Shown piece by piece: positions 15,797-25,113 of a stretch of 45,317 nt of DNA. The stretch lies in the IMG/VR virus record IMGVR_UViG_3300021976_000031, positions 1 to 45,317 of that record. One strand, 5' to 3'. The notes below the pieces were generated by a model. It was given only the letters and a program-made list of their open reading frames with translations, was not told the DNA's origin and did no database searches. This stretch comes from a virus. The position numbers and the translations under genes are program-made. Every line of letters starts with the position of its first letter. Position 1 is the first letter of the stretch.

Positions 15797-16284
15797 TCGA
15801 GCCGAGTTTGGATGTCTTTCCAAACAACATCATCGAGCGCATCAGGGTCCGCATCCCCGTCGCGATCGATCTAGATGTGACAGTCATCCTCCGACCTCTC
15901 CGGCCGACTGATCCAATCCAGGCCATCGGCCTGTATCCCGACACTTGGGCGCCAGACGAAGATTCCTTCGAGATGACGCCCACCATGAGGAACATCCCCA
16001 CCCTGCAGGACTACCGGGTGTTCGTCCAGTCTTTCGTGAAACACCAGGATGAAGCAACTGCCATCGGCACTCATGCTGTAATGGCAGAGCGCATCCGGGC
16101 AATGCTTTACGAAGACGAGCTCCTGCAGCTAGCATTCGGCGAGTTGATGGCCACGAGTGGCGGTAGGACTCACAAAGCTATGCGCTGGGGGCCTCGAGCT
16201 CAACGCTTCATGTCGAATGAGGTGCAAGGCTCTTTTCTTCAGAGCACCATCACGGAATTCTGGCTACAGACCGCTACTCAGTAA
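15793..16284 (+). CDS. Putative tail terminator protein
   Basis: A 163-residue protein with a GTG start overlapping the previous stop. Gene order (connector, completion, this gene, tail tube) and the alpha/beta make-up with a beta-rich first half fit a tail terminator such as lambda gpU. No decisive motif is visible, so the name rests on synteny. Confidence 0.55.
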   Translation: MIEPSLDVFPNNIIERIRVRIPVAIDLDVTVILRPLRPTDPIQAIGLYPDTWAPDEDSFEMTPTMRNIPTLQDYRVFVQSFVKHQDEATAIGTHAVMAERIRAMLYEDELLQLAFGELMATSGGRTHKAMRWGPRAQRFMSNEVQGSFLQSTITEFWLQTATQ

Positions 16285-16296
16285 GAAGGGAATGAG

Positions 16297-16785
16297 ATGC
16301 CAACCAGCGAGCAAGACCTGGAAGCCCTGCACGATGCCAACCAGGCGATTCGCGACCAGATCGCTCAGGCGCAGTCTGAAGTCGCACAGGTGCAGAACCA
16401 GGCAGAACTCGAAACTCGCGCTGCGGAACTGAAGCGCGAGCAGGCGAACCTGCAGGCCGAGCTCGATCGCGTACTGGAGACGGGAGCGGTCGCAGTCGAG
16501 ACCGCCGTCGCCGCAGCCGAGAAGGCCGACCAGCCTGTCGAGACTGCGTATGCGAAGATGATGCGCGAGTCCGAGGAAGCCAACAAGGCGGCGCAGGCCG
16601 CTGCGGACGAGAAGGCCGGTCTTCCTCCGAAGACGGAGGAGAAGGTCGACGCTCAGGTCGACTCCGACGCTGCGAAGGCGGCCGAGGAAGCAGCGGCGGC
16701 CAAGGCGGCCAGCGAGCCCAAGACCAAGCCCAAGACGCCGCCTACTGCTCCAAGCACCGGCGACAACGGAAACGGAGGGCAGTAA
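16297..16785 (+). CDS. Coiled-coil, Ala/Glu-rich tail-region protein
   Basis: A 162-residue protein with a GAAGGGA ribosome binding site. Residues 1-75 have heptad-like spacing and form a likely coiled coil (QAQSEVAQVQNQAELETRAA). The second half is Ala/Lys/Glu low complexity ending in a Pro/Thr/Gly tail. It lies directly before the tail tube gene and may assist tail assembly. No named family was recognised. Confidence 0.7.
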   Translation: MPTSEQDLEALHDANQAIRDQIAQAQSEVAQVQNQAELETRAAELKREQANLQAELDRVLETGAVAVETAVAAAEKADQPVETAYAKMMRESEEANKAAQAAADEKAGLPPKTEEKVDAQVDSDAAKAAEEAAAAKAASEPKTKPKTPPTAPSTGDNGNGGQ

Positions 16786-16788
16786 GCC

Positions 16789-17799
16789 ATGGGGTACTCC
16801 AGCCAGGCCGGTGCCGTCGGCTTCATGACCCAGGCCACCCCGGACCTGTTCCCGGCTACCTTCGACACCGCTTCGAAGTTCATGAAGCTTCGGTCGGGGC
16901 AGCTGTCTCCGAACCGCGAGCTTCTGACGACCGACCCGGAAATCGGTGGCGGTCGCGACACGGTGGATGCGTACCTGGGGGCCGTGTCCTACGGAGGCGA
17001 CTACGAGGCGTATGTTCGTCTCGAAGCGCTGTGCACGATTCTGAAGGCGGGCTTCGGCTCTGCCGCCTCGGTCACCACCACCGGCGTGACGACTCACACC
17101 TTCACGCCGCTCGACAACGCGACACTGCCCTTCCTGGCTGTCCAGGAGAACATCGGCGGTGGCCTCGAGAAGTTCAACTACACCGACGCCGTAGTGAACA
17201 CGATCCACCTCGAGTGCGACGCCAACGGGTTCCTCATGTGCACCTTCGGCATGATCGCCCGCAAGCAGACCGCAGGCGTCACGGTCGATGCAACCCCCAC
17301 CTGGGACGACACGTTCCTCCTGGTGGGAACGAACATCTCGATCACGTACGGTGGCGTGAGCCTTCCGGCGAAGTCGTTCTCGTTCGACATGACGAACAAC
17401 TTCGAGGATGACGACTTCCGGCTGGGTTCGTTCTTCATCGGCGACCTGACCGCCAAGTCGCGGGAGTTCACCGGCTCGGTCAGCATTCGGCCGACCGACT
17501 CGGCGCTGTGGCGCAAGGCTGTCAACGGGGCTGCTGCGGCGGTCGTGCCTGGCGGTCTGACCAACAAGGAAGCACTCGTCATCACGGCGACCACCTACGA
17601 GGACATCGTCGGCGGTACGCCGCTGACGAAGGAGTCGCTGGTACTCACGCTTCCCAAGGTGGCGCTGGAGCCGTACGGCCTCGAGCAGTCCGGCGACGAC
17701 ATCATCGAGAACGACATCAACTGGCGCGGCCTGCGTCCCTTGGTGGCAACTCCCGCGTGCACAGCCGTGGTCAAGAACGCCCTGGCGGCAATCGCGTAG
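16789..17799 (+). CDS. Major tail (tube) protein
   Basis: A 336-residue protein placed before the tail assembly chaperones and tape measure, where the tail tube gene always lies. The sequence is beta-rich and ordered, with TTTGVTTHTFTPLDNATLPF and KSFSFDMTNNFEDDDFRLG typical of long tube proteins, and codon use is strongly C/G-ending as in the capsid gene. It would form hexameric rings around the tape measure. A strong terminator follows. Confidence 0.85.
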   Translation: MGYSSQAGAVGFMTQATPDLFPATFDTASKFMKLRSGQLSPNRELLTTDPEIGGGRDTVDAYLGAVSYGGDYEAYVRLEALCTILKAGFGSAASVTTTGVTTHTFTPLDNATLPFLAVQENIGGGLEKFNYTDAVVNTIHLECDANGFLMCTFGMIARKQTAGVTVDATPTWDDTFLLVGTNISITYGGVSLPAKSFSFDMTNNFEDDDFRLGSFFIGDLTAKSREFTGSVSIRPTDSALWRKAVNGAAAAVVPGGLTNKEALVITATTYEDIVGGTPLTKESLVLTLPKVALEPYGLEQSGDDIIENDINWRGLRPLVATPACTAVVKNALAAIA

Positions 17800-17803
17800 T
17801 ACC

Positions 17804-17857
17804 GATAGCACACCGGGCCAGGGTTACGCCATCACCCTGGCCCGGTGCCATGCTATC
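17804..17857 (+). terminator. Strong terminator after the tail tube gene
   Basis: A perfect 14-pair stem joins 17811-17824 (CACCGGGCCAGGGT) and 17834-17847, with an outer 7-pair GATAGCA/TGCTATC stem (17804-17810 with 17851-17857) past a 3-base bulge. It probably reduces transcription from abundant head/tube genes into downstream tail genes. Confidence 0.75.
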
Positions 17858-17865
17858 CTTCAGAC

Positions 17866-17945
17866 CTCCGGTCCGCCATTACAGTCTTCAGGACGACGCA
17901 AACCTAAGGGTGTCTGGTCTTGGGCTGCATCAGTGCGGACCGGAG
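17866..17945 (+). repeat. Long-range inverted repeat in the chaperone leader
   Basis: CTCCGGTCCGC (17866-17876) and GCGGACCGGAG (17935-17945) are perfect 11-base inverted repeats around 58 bases. The element lies in the untranslated gap before the tail assembly chaperone and could fold the leader RNA. It is not a tRNA, as no T-arm or anticodon arm is recognisable. Confidence 0.5.
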
Positions 17946-17981
17946 CCATAAGATCCATAAAGCCTTAGAAGGGGCATCAGG

Positions 17982-18536
17982 ATGACTGCACCGCACACCG
18001 AAACTGAGGGTGGCCTGGATCACTCGGGCCACACTGTCGTCACCGAGGGCGAGCCGGGTCGCTCCCCCGAGGTCACCGTGTACGAGGACTACTGGGGTAC
18101 TCGAGGCGACACGCGCCACTACCTCCCGGACGGCAAGCAGTTCTTCGTCATCCGGAAGATGAACGAGGGCAACCGGGCGCAGTACCAGCACGAGGCCGGT
18201 ATGCAGATGACCTCGATGCGCAAGACCGGTGACACGCGGATCGACATCGATCAGGCGAAGGACCGCGAGGCGCTGATCTGCGCGGCCGTCATCGACTGGA
18301 GCCTGTACAAGGACGGCACTCAGGTCCCGTTCAACAAGGGTACGCTGCGCACCTGGATCCAGGTCGCCGACCCGAAGCTCCTCGACAAGCTCCTCATGGA
18401 CGTGCGGAAGTTCAACCCGTTCCTCCAGGAAGATCTGTCGGTCAAGGAGATCGACGAGCAGATGAACGAGCTGCGCGAGCTCCGTCAGCTCGCGGTCAAC
18501 CGTGAGGCCGAGGCGGATTTTTCGAGCAGCAAGTAG
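17982..18536 (+). CDS. Tail assembly chaperone (short form, gpG-like)
   Basis: A 184-residue protein between tail tube and tape measure, with an AAGGGG ribosome binding site. It is hydrophilic and helical in its second half. In long-tailed phages this position encodes the chaperone that coats the tape measure. A T-run at 18518-18522 near the 3' end is the likely site for ribosomal frameshifting into the downstream frame. Read through normally, it ends at TAG 18534-18536. Confidence 0.8.
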   Translation: MTAPHTETEGGLDHSGHTVVTEGEPGRSPEVTVYEDYWGTRGDTRHYLPDGKQFFVIRKMNEGNRAQYQHEAGMQMTSMRKTGDTRIDIDQAKDREALICAAVIDWSLYKDGTQVPFNKGTLRTWIQVADPKLLDKLLMDVRKFNPFLQEDLSVKEIDEQMNELRELRQLAVNREAEADFSSSK

Positions 18537-18772
18537 AGCTGTTCGTCAAGAATCGTCCTATCCCTGATCAGTGGCACGGCGCCCTTGTCCTGGTCAACTG
18601 GATGATCATGACCCAGTTTACCGTCTGGCCGGAAGGCGGCGGTATCATGGATCAGGACCCGCTGTTCCTCCGAAGGCTCCAGCAGTATCAGAGCGTGAAG
18701 AGTCGGCACGACGAACAAGAAGCTGCCAAGGAGAAATCCAAGGGCAAAGTCGCAGGGCGCAAGGGCAGGTGA
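17982..18772 (+). CDS. Tail assembly chaperone, frameshifted long form (gpGT-like)
   Basis: No start-led gene occupies 18537-18772, but the -1 frame is open to TGA 18770-18772. It encodes a protein-like sequence with FEQQVELFVKNRPIPDQWHG, NWMIMTQFTVWPEGGG and a basic, charged end. The likely slip is at GAT TTT TCG (18516-18524): the tRNA reading TTT can re-pair on the TTT one base back, after which TTC GAG CAG is read. The predicted fusion has about 263 residues. A -1 frameshift linking gpG and gpT is a conserved property of long-tailed phages. Confidence 0.75.
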
Positions 18773-18813
18773 CCGCCCGGCATTGCTTGACAGAGCGATG
18801 CCGGGCGGTTTAT
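18772..18813 (+). terminator. Hairpin terminator before the tape measure gene
   Basis: ACCGCCCGGCATTGC (18772-18786) pairs with 18795-18809 over 15 positions, including one T-G wobble, around an 8-base loop. A T-rich TTTATCTTAT follows. It overlaps the stop codon of the frameshifted chaperone. Confidence 0.7.
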
Positions 18814-18816
18814 CTT
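18787..18816 (+). promoter_or_regulatory. Putative promoter for the tape measure and tail genes
   Basis: A perfect -35 TTGACA (18787-18792) and a -10 TATCTT (18811-18816) are 18 bases apart. The -35 box lies in the loop of the terminator hairpin at 18772-18809. A start point around 18823 would leave about 60 bases of leader with GAGGGAGAC before the GTG. Confidence 0.55.
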
Positions 18817-18882
18817 ATCGCCTGCACTCGGGCACAGTGGAGGCCCATAACTGGACCTTAAGGTCAGCGAGGGAGACCCACT

Positions 18883-21800
18883 GTGCAAGGCTACATGAAC
18901 ATCACAGTTCGTGTCGCGGCAGCTCGAGCTCAGGCTCAGCTGAAGGCCCTACAGGGTCAGGTCACTTCCCTTGAGCGTGAGCTCGGGAGGGCCAGCAGCG
19001 CCGGTGGATCATTCATCGGCGACAAGCACATCTCCGCAATGGCCAAGTGGGGAAACCAGGTCCAATGGACCGGTAGACAGATCAGTTATAACTTCACTCT
19101 GCCCTTGGCGATCGCGGCGGGCGCTGCGACGAAGTGGCAGCTTGCGAACGAGAAGGCCTTCACGCAAGTCCAGAAGGTCTACGGGGACACCCAGGCTGCG
19201 GCCGCCTTCTACATGAAGACCCAGCAGGGTCTCACGCAAGAGATGGCCAATCAGAAGGCCACGCAGACATTCAACAACGAGCTCAGTGCACTACAGAAGA
19301 ACTTCAAGGCTCTCAGTAATTACTACGGCGTAAACCAGGCCGAGGTAATTAACGTGGCCGCTGCCTGGGCGGCGGCTGGTGCATCCGGCAAGGATCTCGC
19401 GGTGGCGGTTGACGCTACCATGAAGGCGATCATCCTTGGTGATATGGATGCTGCGGCAGCCACGCAAGCACTGATCTCCATTCAGTCGCAGTATCAGCTG
19501 AACAGCGAAGAGTTGATGAAGACTCTCGCTCAGCTGAACGCAGTTGAGAACCAGACCGGCATCAGTATGCAGGGTCTGATCGAGGGCTTTGAAAGAGCCG
19601 CTGGCACCGCGCAGACCGCTGGAGTTTCGACTCGCGAGCTCGCTGCCATGCTGGCCGCCCTCACTCCTGCGACCGGCTCGGCTGCGAACGCAGGCAACGC
19701 GCTCAAGACGATCCTGTCTCGCCTGATGGCACCGACCAAGCAGGCTGCCGACGTGATGGCCGAGATGGGCATCAACGTCACAGACATGAGCTGGAAGTCT
19801 GCGAACGGTGCCGAGCGCCTCAAGATCATGGAGACGCAGTTCGACAGGCTGTCGGACTCTGGGAAGTCGTTTGTCAGCTCAATCATCGCGTCTCGCTGGC
19901 AGGTCAACAAGTTCGACGTCCTGATGCGGGAGCTGGGTAGCACGACCGGCTTCTACCAGAAGGCGCTCGATGCCACATCGTCGGACACGAAGACCTTCCA
20001 GATCGCCAACCAGGAACTTCAGAAGGTCCTCACCAGCAATCCGCGCCGCCTGCAGATCATCTGGACGACACTCCAGAACGGCGCTGCCGACGCGATCCAG
20101 CCACTCATCCCGTACATCATCTATCTTGCTGGGCTGATCAAGGATCTAGTCGTAGCCTTCCAGGATATCCCAGCCCCGGTCCAGAAGATGATTCTGGTCT
20201 TCGCGGTCCTCCTGGCGCTGTTCGGCCCGCTGCTCAAGTACTTTGGTTCGACTGCCACCCTCATCGGCCAGCTCGGCCTGATGTTCGGCAAGGGGTTGAC
20301 CGTACCTATCCGCATCGCTTCAATGGCGCTGGGGGGATTCCGTCTAGCGCTATCCAGCGTCGGTACGGCATGGGGTGCAATGGTAGGCGTGGTGGTCCGT
20401 GGGGCGGTGGCCCTACCGGGTGCCGTGATCGCTGCCACGACTGCATCCCTTCTTGCCGTCAGGACTTTTGCGCTCAACCTTCGGGTTGCGCTAGCCCTGG
20501 CCTTCCTTCCGATCAGGCCGTGGCTCCTAGCTACACTTGGCAGGATATTCGTCGTGCCCATGGCAGGCATGATGGCGCAGCTGCTGTTCATGTTCGGCGC
20601 GCTGCCCATGCTGATCAAGGGTGCGCTAGCGCCTGCGCTTCGTGTGATCGGGAGTTTCGTTGCCCCGATGATTCTTGCCGTGATGCGACTCGGCATGGCG
20701 ACTGGTCCACTGACCGGCATCTGGGCGCGTGCTGGGCTGGCGCTCAACATGGTGTGGACTGCCATGTACGTAGCCTTCATGAGTACGTTTGGTCTATTGC
20801 CGAGGATTGCCGCAGCAGTATCTGCAGGTGTAACGACCATCTGGTCTGCCTTCGCTACGCGCATGGTTGTTATTCAGGCTGCGATGTCGACTCGGATCGT
20901 TGGCATCTTTGCTGCCATGGAGACCGGCATCCTTGTGATCATGGCTCGGATCCGCCTTGGCATCCTTGCCATCATGGTCAGTATGGCAGCTGCGCCAGCC
21001 AGATTGCTCCTGTTGTTCAAGACGCTCCCGGCTCGCCTTGGCCCTGCCATGGCCGCCATCGGAGCTCGCATTGCGACCCTCGGCCCACTCATCCTGGCTG
21101 GCCTCGTCAAGATCGGCCCGCTGCTCATTCGAGCCATCACGGGACCGATCGGCCTGATCGTCACGGCAGTCATCACCTTGTTGATGCTGTGTCGTACGCA
21201 GATCCAGCAGATCTGGCAGAACATCGCTGACTGGTGGAGCGGCACGAACAACAACCTCGTAGAGAATATCATCAAGGCGTGGTACGCACTTCCCAAGGGT
21301 GTGCAGTCCGCGCTGATGGCGGTCGCCAAGATCGTGCAGACGATCGCCATGAAGATCTATGAGCTGTTCAGCTACATCAATCCCTTTGCGCACCACTCTC
21401 CGTCCTTGGTCGAAAACGTCACCAAGGGAATGGAGGAGATCAGGAAGCAGTTCAGCAGCCTTGACTCCATCAAGGGTGACATCGATGGTGCCTATGCAGT
21501 CATCAAGAAGTTCGGTCAGCTAACTGCTAGCCTTGGCCTCGATGGCTTCAGTCAGGACATGGCGCAGGTCAAGGAGTTCGCTCCAGCGCTTGCCAGTGGA
21601 TTCGGCCAGCTGCACACCGTTCTCGGAGTTCTCAATGCTGACCTGGTTCGCATGGAGGGTGCGATTGCTTCACAGCAGGCCGTGGTCAACCGTTGGCAGT
21701 CTGCCCTCGACAAGGCTAACGCTGCGCTAGACACTCAGCAGGACAAGCTCGATGCGCTCCAGAAGATTTCGCAGAACTATTCGGATCTTCTAGACAAGGC

Positions 21801-24800
21801 TCAGAAGCGACTTCAGGATTGGGCTGACACTCCCATCCAGGGCATGCAGGCTATGTCCGACCAGATCTTCGCTAACGAGCAGGCGCAGAAGAGGTTGCGC
21901 CTTGAGATGCTCAAGATGGAGCAGGTCAACGGAACGCTCGACGACCTGCAGTCGAAGATGGCGGGCCTGAATGGCACCATCGAGACGCTCCGTGCAGAGC
22001 AGACTGACCTACGCAGCGCCGGTGCGGGCAGCGATATCACTGGCTACTACCAGGATCAGTTGAACGGCCTTGAGCAGCAGAAGGCCGCGATCACTGACCA
22101 GATGAAGCCGTTCAATGATCTCAACAAGGCGATGGATGAGCTCCAGCGCAAGGGCGAGATGCTCGACCTGCAGAACTCGCTGCAGTTCGATCCCCTGACG
22201 CGGCAGATTGAACTGGCCTCCAAGGCCATGAAGGAGATGCCGTTCGGCACTATCATGGCTGGTATCACTGCAGCCAAGGCCGATGTCGACAAGTACACGG
22301 GAGCCCTTGACAAGGCGAACGCGGCAGTCGACGCACAGAAGGCCGTTGTTGATCGGATGACTGCAGCGCGTGACATTACTGCGAAGCAGCTCGACGTAGA
22401 GAAGTCAAAGCTCGACGCGCTCAACGATTCCTACTCGCAGCTCAAGGACGCGATCAACGCGGTCGAGTCTGCGATGCGAGACATGTCCACGGCGGCATCG
22501 GCTTCAGAGCAGGCAGTCAAGGCCAAGAAGGCTGGGGCTGGTGCTGCAGACGGTGCGATGACACTCGCCGACGCGCAGGGTGGAAACTTTGCGGATGTCG
22601 CCGGTACTGGCGCGGCGCTTCGCAAGGACTGGACAGATCAGTCAGCGGAGATCGATAAGCTCACTGCCGAGCTACAGAAGAAGTCGACCGACGCCTTCAA
22701 GGGTCTCGACATGTTCGCGCCAGTCAAGAAGAAGTGGGGCGAGTTCAAGGGCTGGTGGAGTAAGAACGTTAGCCCGATCTTCTCGACACTCGGTGACTTC
22801 TTTGGTCACATGTTTGATAATGTTGATTTCGGTGCGATCTTTAAGCCGTTCGAGAAAGTCTGGGGCGTCATCTCCACAGTCGCTGGGGCACTGTGGAAGC
22901 TGTTCAGCCCGGCGTTCAAGGAGATTGTCGACAGTGCGAAGAAGGGTATCAAGCAGTTCTGGGATGAGGTTGGACCTGCGCTGTCTGGCTTGAAGGATCT
23001 GGTCGAGCCGCTGAAGCAGGCATGGGAGAAGTTGTGGCCAGCACTCAAGATTATCTTGGGTGTCGTCATCGGCCTCATCCTCATGAGCCTGCGCACGCTC
23101 TTTGATGTGATTGGCAACATCATCGGCCCGATCATTCAGATGATCGGTACGGTCCTCAAGGGCATCATTCTGATTGTCAAGGGTCTCGTTCAGAGCGTTC
23201 TGGCGATCATCAATGGGGACTGGAAACTTGCCTTCAAGGCTTTGTGGAGCATCGTACAGGGCGCCTGGTTCATCATCTGGGGTATCTTCAGGGGCATTGG
23301 CAAGATCCTCTGGGGCATCATCAAGGGTGTTGTCGAAGGTATCGTCGGATTCTTCAAGTGGCTGTACGATGTCCTGGTCGGCCACTCGATCGTACCTGAC
23401 CTCGTCAACGGAATCATCAAGGTCTTCAAGTGGCTTGCCAGCCTACCCAAGTGGGTCTGGGATAACATCCTCAAGCCTATCTACAACTTCTTCGTGTCCG
23501 TATGGAATAACTACCTGAAGCCTTACCTGAACTTCATGATCGCGGCCTTGATTGCAATCTTGAAGCTTCCGGTCACCATCCCGAAGTGGATCTGGGACAA
23601 CGTCCTGATGCCACTGTACAACAAGTTCAAGGGCTGGTGGCAGAACACCCTCGCGCCCAAGATCAGCGAGATCGCGGCAGGCATCGCGTCCAGGTTCCAC
23701 GGCATCTCGGCGCTGATCAAGTGGGTCAACGACAAGTTCATCACCCCACTGAAGACCGCGTTCGACCTGTTCGTAACCGCAGTCGGCAAGATCTTTGACA
23801 AGATTCAGTCCAAGATCTCCGGACCGATCGACAAGATCAAGGGGTGGATCAACAGCAACCTTATCGACCCGCTTAACAAGGTTGTTAAGTTGTTCGGTAT
23901 CACCATCCCGAAGCTGGCCCAGGGCGGCGGCGTAGGAATGGACACCTCGGGCGGCGGACATGCGCCCTCGAAGTTTGCTGCGGGCGGCCGCATCGGTGGC
24001 AACAGTCCAACGTCCACGGCTGACAACGTTCCGATCTGGGCTACGGCTGGCGAGTACATGCAGCCGGTCAAGGCTGTCCAGTACTACGGTACTGGGATGA
24101 TGAACGCGATCCGCAACCGCCAGATTCCCAGGGAAGCGTTCAGCGGTCAGGGGTACTTCCTGGGCGGACTCATCGACAAGGGTATGTCGAAGGTTCAGTC
24201 CTGGATGGAGAAGGGTCCAGAGTTCGCGATCAACTCGATCATGGATCCTGCAAAGAAGATGGCGGGTGCCGCCTTCCCGGAGCCGGAGTTTGCCAACAAG
24301 ACCGCCACGGGCAGCGTCGGCTACATGCAGAAGACGATGCTCGACTGGGTGAAGAAGTCTGGCGGTACCGGAGCTGGTGGCCTGCCATCTAACCCCGGAC
24401 TTGCTGGCGCTGCGGCGTGGGCGCAGTCACAGGTTGGCAAGCCGTACATCTGGGGTGGCGTGGGTCCGCAGGGTTACGACTGTTCTGGATTCATGTCAGC
24501 TATCACGAACTACATCCAGGGCAAGCCGCTGTACAACAGGCGGTTTGCGACCGGGTCGATGCCAGGTGGAATCTTCCAGCCAGGACCGGGCGCGTTCTCG
24601 GTGGCTTGGTTCCGAGGTAGCCCCGGCCACACTGCCGGTACGCTGAATGGGATGAACGTTGAGTCTCGAGGCGGACGTGGCGTCGTGACCGGATCGCAGG
24701 CTCGAGGTGCAACGGACGGCCTGTTCAACTCGGGGATCTACCACCTGCCTGGCTTCGCTAACGGTGGCAAGATCGGCGACCCGCCGTTCGATATCTTGAG

Positions 24801-25113
24801 CAAGAAGGGCAAGGCGTTTAACCCAGCCTTGTCACCCCTGTTGTTTGATAGCGGCGGCATGTTGCCACCGGGGCTGTCATCTGTGGTAAACAATAGCCGG
24901 AAGCCTGAGCCGGTGTTCGCGCATGCCGACTGGACCGCAATGCGGAACTTCACCCGCGCCGCGACTCGCAACGAAGAGCGTCCGACGAACAACAGTAGCA
25001 GTGGCACCTCGAACACGTACAACTTCCACAACGTCAAGTTTGAGTTCCCGAACGTCAAGTCTGGGGATGACGCTGAGGCGTTCTTGGATAACCTGGAAGG
25101 GTTGGTCGGTTAA
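18883..25113 (+). CDS. Tail tape measure protein with NlpC/P60-like peptidase domain
   Basis: At 2076 residues it is the largest protein in the window. The GTG start has GAGGGAGAC upstream. The N-terminal 400 residues fit TP901/TIGR01760-type tape measures (FTQVQKVYGDT, EVINVAAAWAAAGASGKDLA, LAQLNAVENQTGIS). Hydrophobic segments fill about 410-790, a coiled-coil region about 840-1210, and Trp-rich helical repeats about 1270-1700. Near residues 1840-1960 lies an NlpC/P60-like cell-wall peptidase domain with catalytic Cys in YDCSGFM (about 1867) and His in GHTAG (about 1916). At roughly 0.15 nm per residue, as known for tape measures, the tail would be near 300 nm long. The peptidase probably opens peptidoglycan during DNA injection. 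Confidence 0.9.
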   Translation: MQGYMNITVRVAAARAQAQLKALQGQVTSLERELGRASSAGGSFIGDKHISAMAKWGNQVQWTGRQISYNFTLPLAIAAGAATKWQLANEKAFTQVQKVYGDTQAAAAFYMKTQQGLTQEMANQKATQTFNNELSALQKNFKALSNYYGVNQAEVINVAAAWAAAGASGKDLAVAVDATMKAIILGDMDAAAATQALISIQSQYQLNSEELMKTLAQLNAVENQTGISMQGLIEGFERAAGTAQTAGVSTRELAAMLAALTPATGSAANAGNALKTILSRLMAPTKQAADVMAEMGINVTDMSWKSANGAERLKIMETQFDRLSDSGKSFVSSIIASRWQVNKFDVLMRELGSTTGFYQKALDATSSDTKTFQIANQELQKVLTSNPRRLQIIWTTLQNGAADAIQPLIPYIIYLAGLIKDLVVAFQDIPAPVQKMILVFAVLLALFGPLLKYFGSTATLIGQLGLMFGKGLTVPIRIASMALGGFRLALSSVGTAWGAMVGVVVRGAVALPGAVIAATTASLLAVRTFALNLRVALALAFLPIRPWLLATLGRIFVVPMAGMMAQLLFMFGALPMLIKGALAPALRVIGSFVAPMILAVMRLGMATGPLTGIWARAGLALNMVWTAMYVAFMSTFGLLPRIAAAVSAGVTTIWSAFATRMVVIQAAMSTRIVGIFAAMETGILVIMARIRLGILAIMVSMAAAPARLLLLFKTLPARLGPAMAAIGARIATLGPLILAGLVKIGPLLIRAITGPIGLIVTAVITLLMLCRTQIQQIWQNIADWWSGTNNNLVENIIKAWYALPKGVQSALMAVAKIVQTIAMKIYELFSYINPFAHHSPSLVENVTKGMEEIRKQFSSLDSIKGDIDGAYAVIKKFGQLTASLGLDGFSQDMAQVKEFAPALASGFGQLHTVLGVLNADLVRMEGAIASQQAVVNRWQSALDKANAALDTQQDKLDALQKISQNYSDLLDKAQKRLQDWADTPIQGMQAMSDQIFANEQAQKRLRLEMLKMEQVNGTLDDLQSKMAGLNGTIETLRAEQTDLRSAGAGSDITGYYQDQLNGLEQQKAAITDQMKPFNDLNKAMDELQRKGEMLDLQNSLQFDPLTRQIELASKAMKEMPFGTIMAGITAAKADVDKYTGALDKANAAVDAQKAVVDRMTAARDITAKQLDVEKSKLDALNDSYSQLKDAINAVESAMRDMSTAASASEQAVKAKKAGAGAADGAMTLADAQGGNFADVAGTGAALRKDWTDQSAEIDKLTAELQKKSTDAFKGLDMFAPVKKKWGEFKGWWSKNVSPIFSTLGDFFGHMFDNVDFGAIFKPFEKVWGVISTVAGALWKLFSPAFKEIVDSAKKGIKQFWDEVGPALSGLKDLVEPLKQAWEKLWPALKIILGVVIGLILMSLRTLFDVIGNIIGPIIQMIGTVLKGIILIVKGLVQSVLAIINGDWKLAFKALWSIVQGAWFIIWGIFRGIGKILWGIIKGVVEGIVGFFKWLYDVLVGHSIVPDLVNGIIKVFKWLASLPKWVWDNILKPIYNFFVSVWNNYLKPYLNFMIAALIAILKLPVTIPKWIWDNVLMPLYNKFKGWWQNTLAPKISEIAAGIASRFHGISALIKWVNDKFITPLKTAFDLFVTAVGKIFDKIQSKISGPIDKIKGWINSNLIDPLNKVVKLFGITIPKLAQGGGVGMDTSGGGHAPSKFAAGGRIGGNSPTSTADNVPIWATAGEYMQPVKAVQYYGTGMMNAIRNRQIPREAFSGQGYFLGGLIDKGMSKVQSWMEKGPEFAINSIMDPAKKMAGAAFPEPEFANKTATGSVGYMQKTMLDWVKKSGGTGAGGLPSNPGLAGAAAWAQSQVGKPYIWGGVGPQGYDCSGFMSAITNYIQGKPLYNRRFATGSMPGGIFQPGPGAFSVAWFRGSPGHTAGTLNGMNVESRGGRGVVTGSQARGATDGLFNSGIYHLPGFANGGKIGDPPFDILSKKGKAFNPALSPLLFDSGGMLPPGLSSVVNNSRKPEPVFAHADWTAMRNFTRAATRNEERPTNNSSSGTSNTYNFHNVKFEFPNVKSGDDAEAFLDNLEGLVG

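Noticed and set aside
16264-17811. 515-codon leftward frame opposite the tail tube and coiled-coil genes
   Set aside because: A mirror of GC-biased codons; it spans two clear rightward genes and the start of a terminator.
17871-17940. tRNA-like arms GTCCGC/GCGGAC about 70 bases apart
   Set aside because: No T-loop consensus, no anticodon arm and no D-arm; kept only as an inverted repeat.
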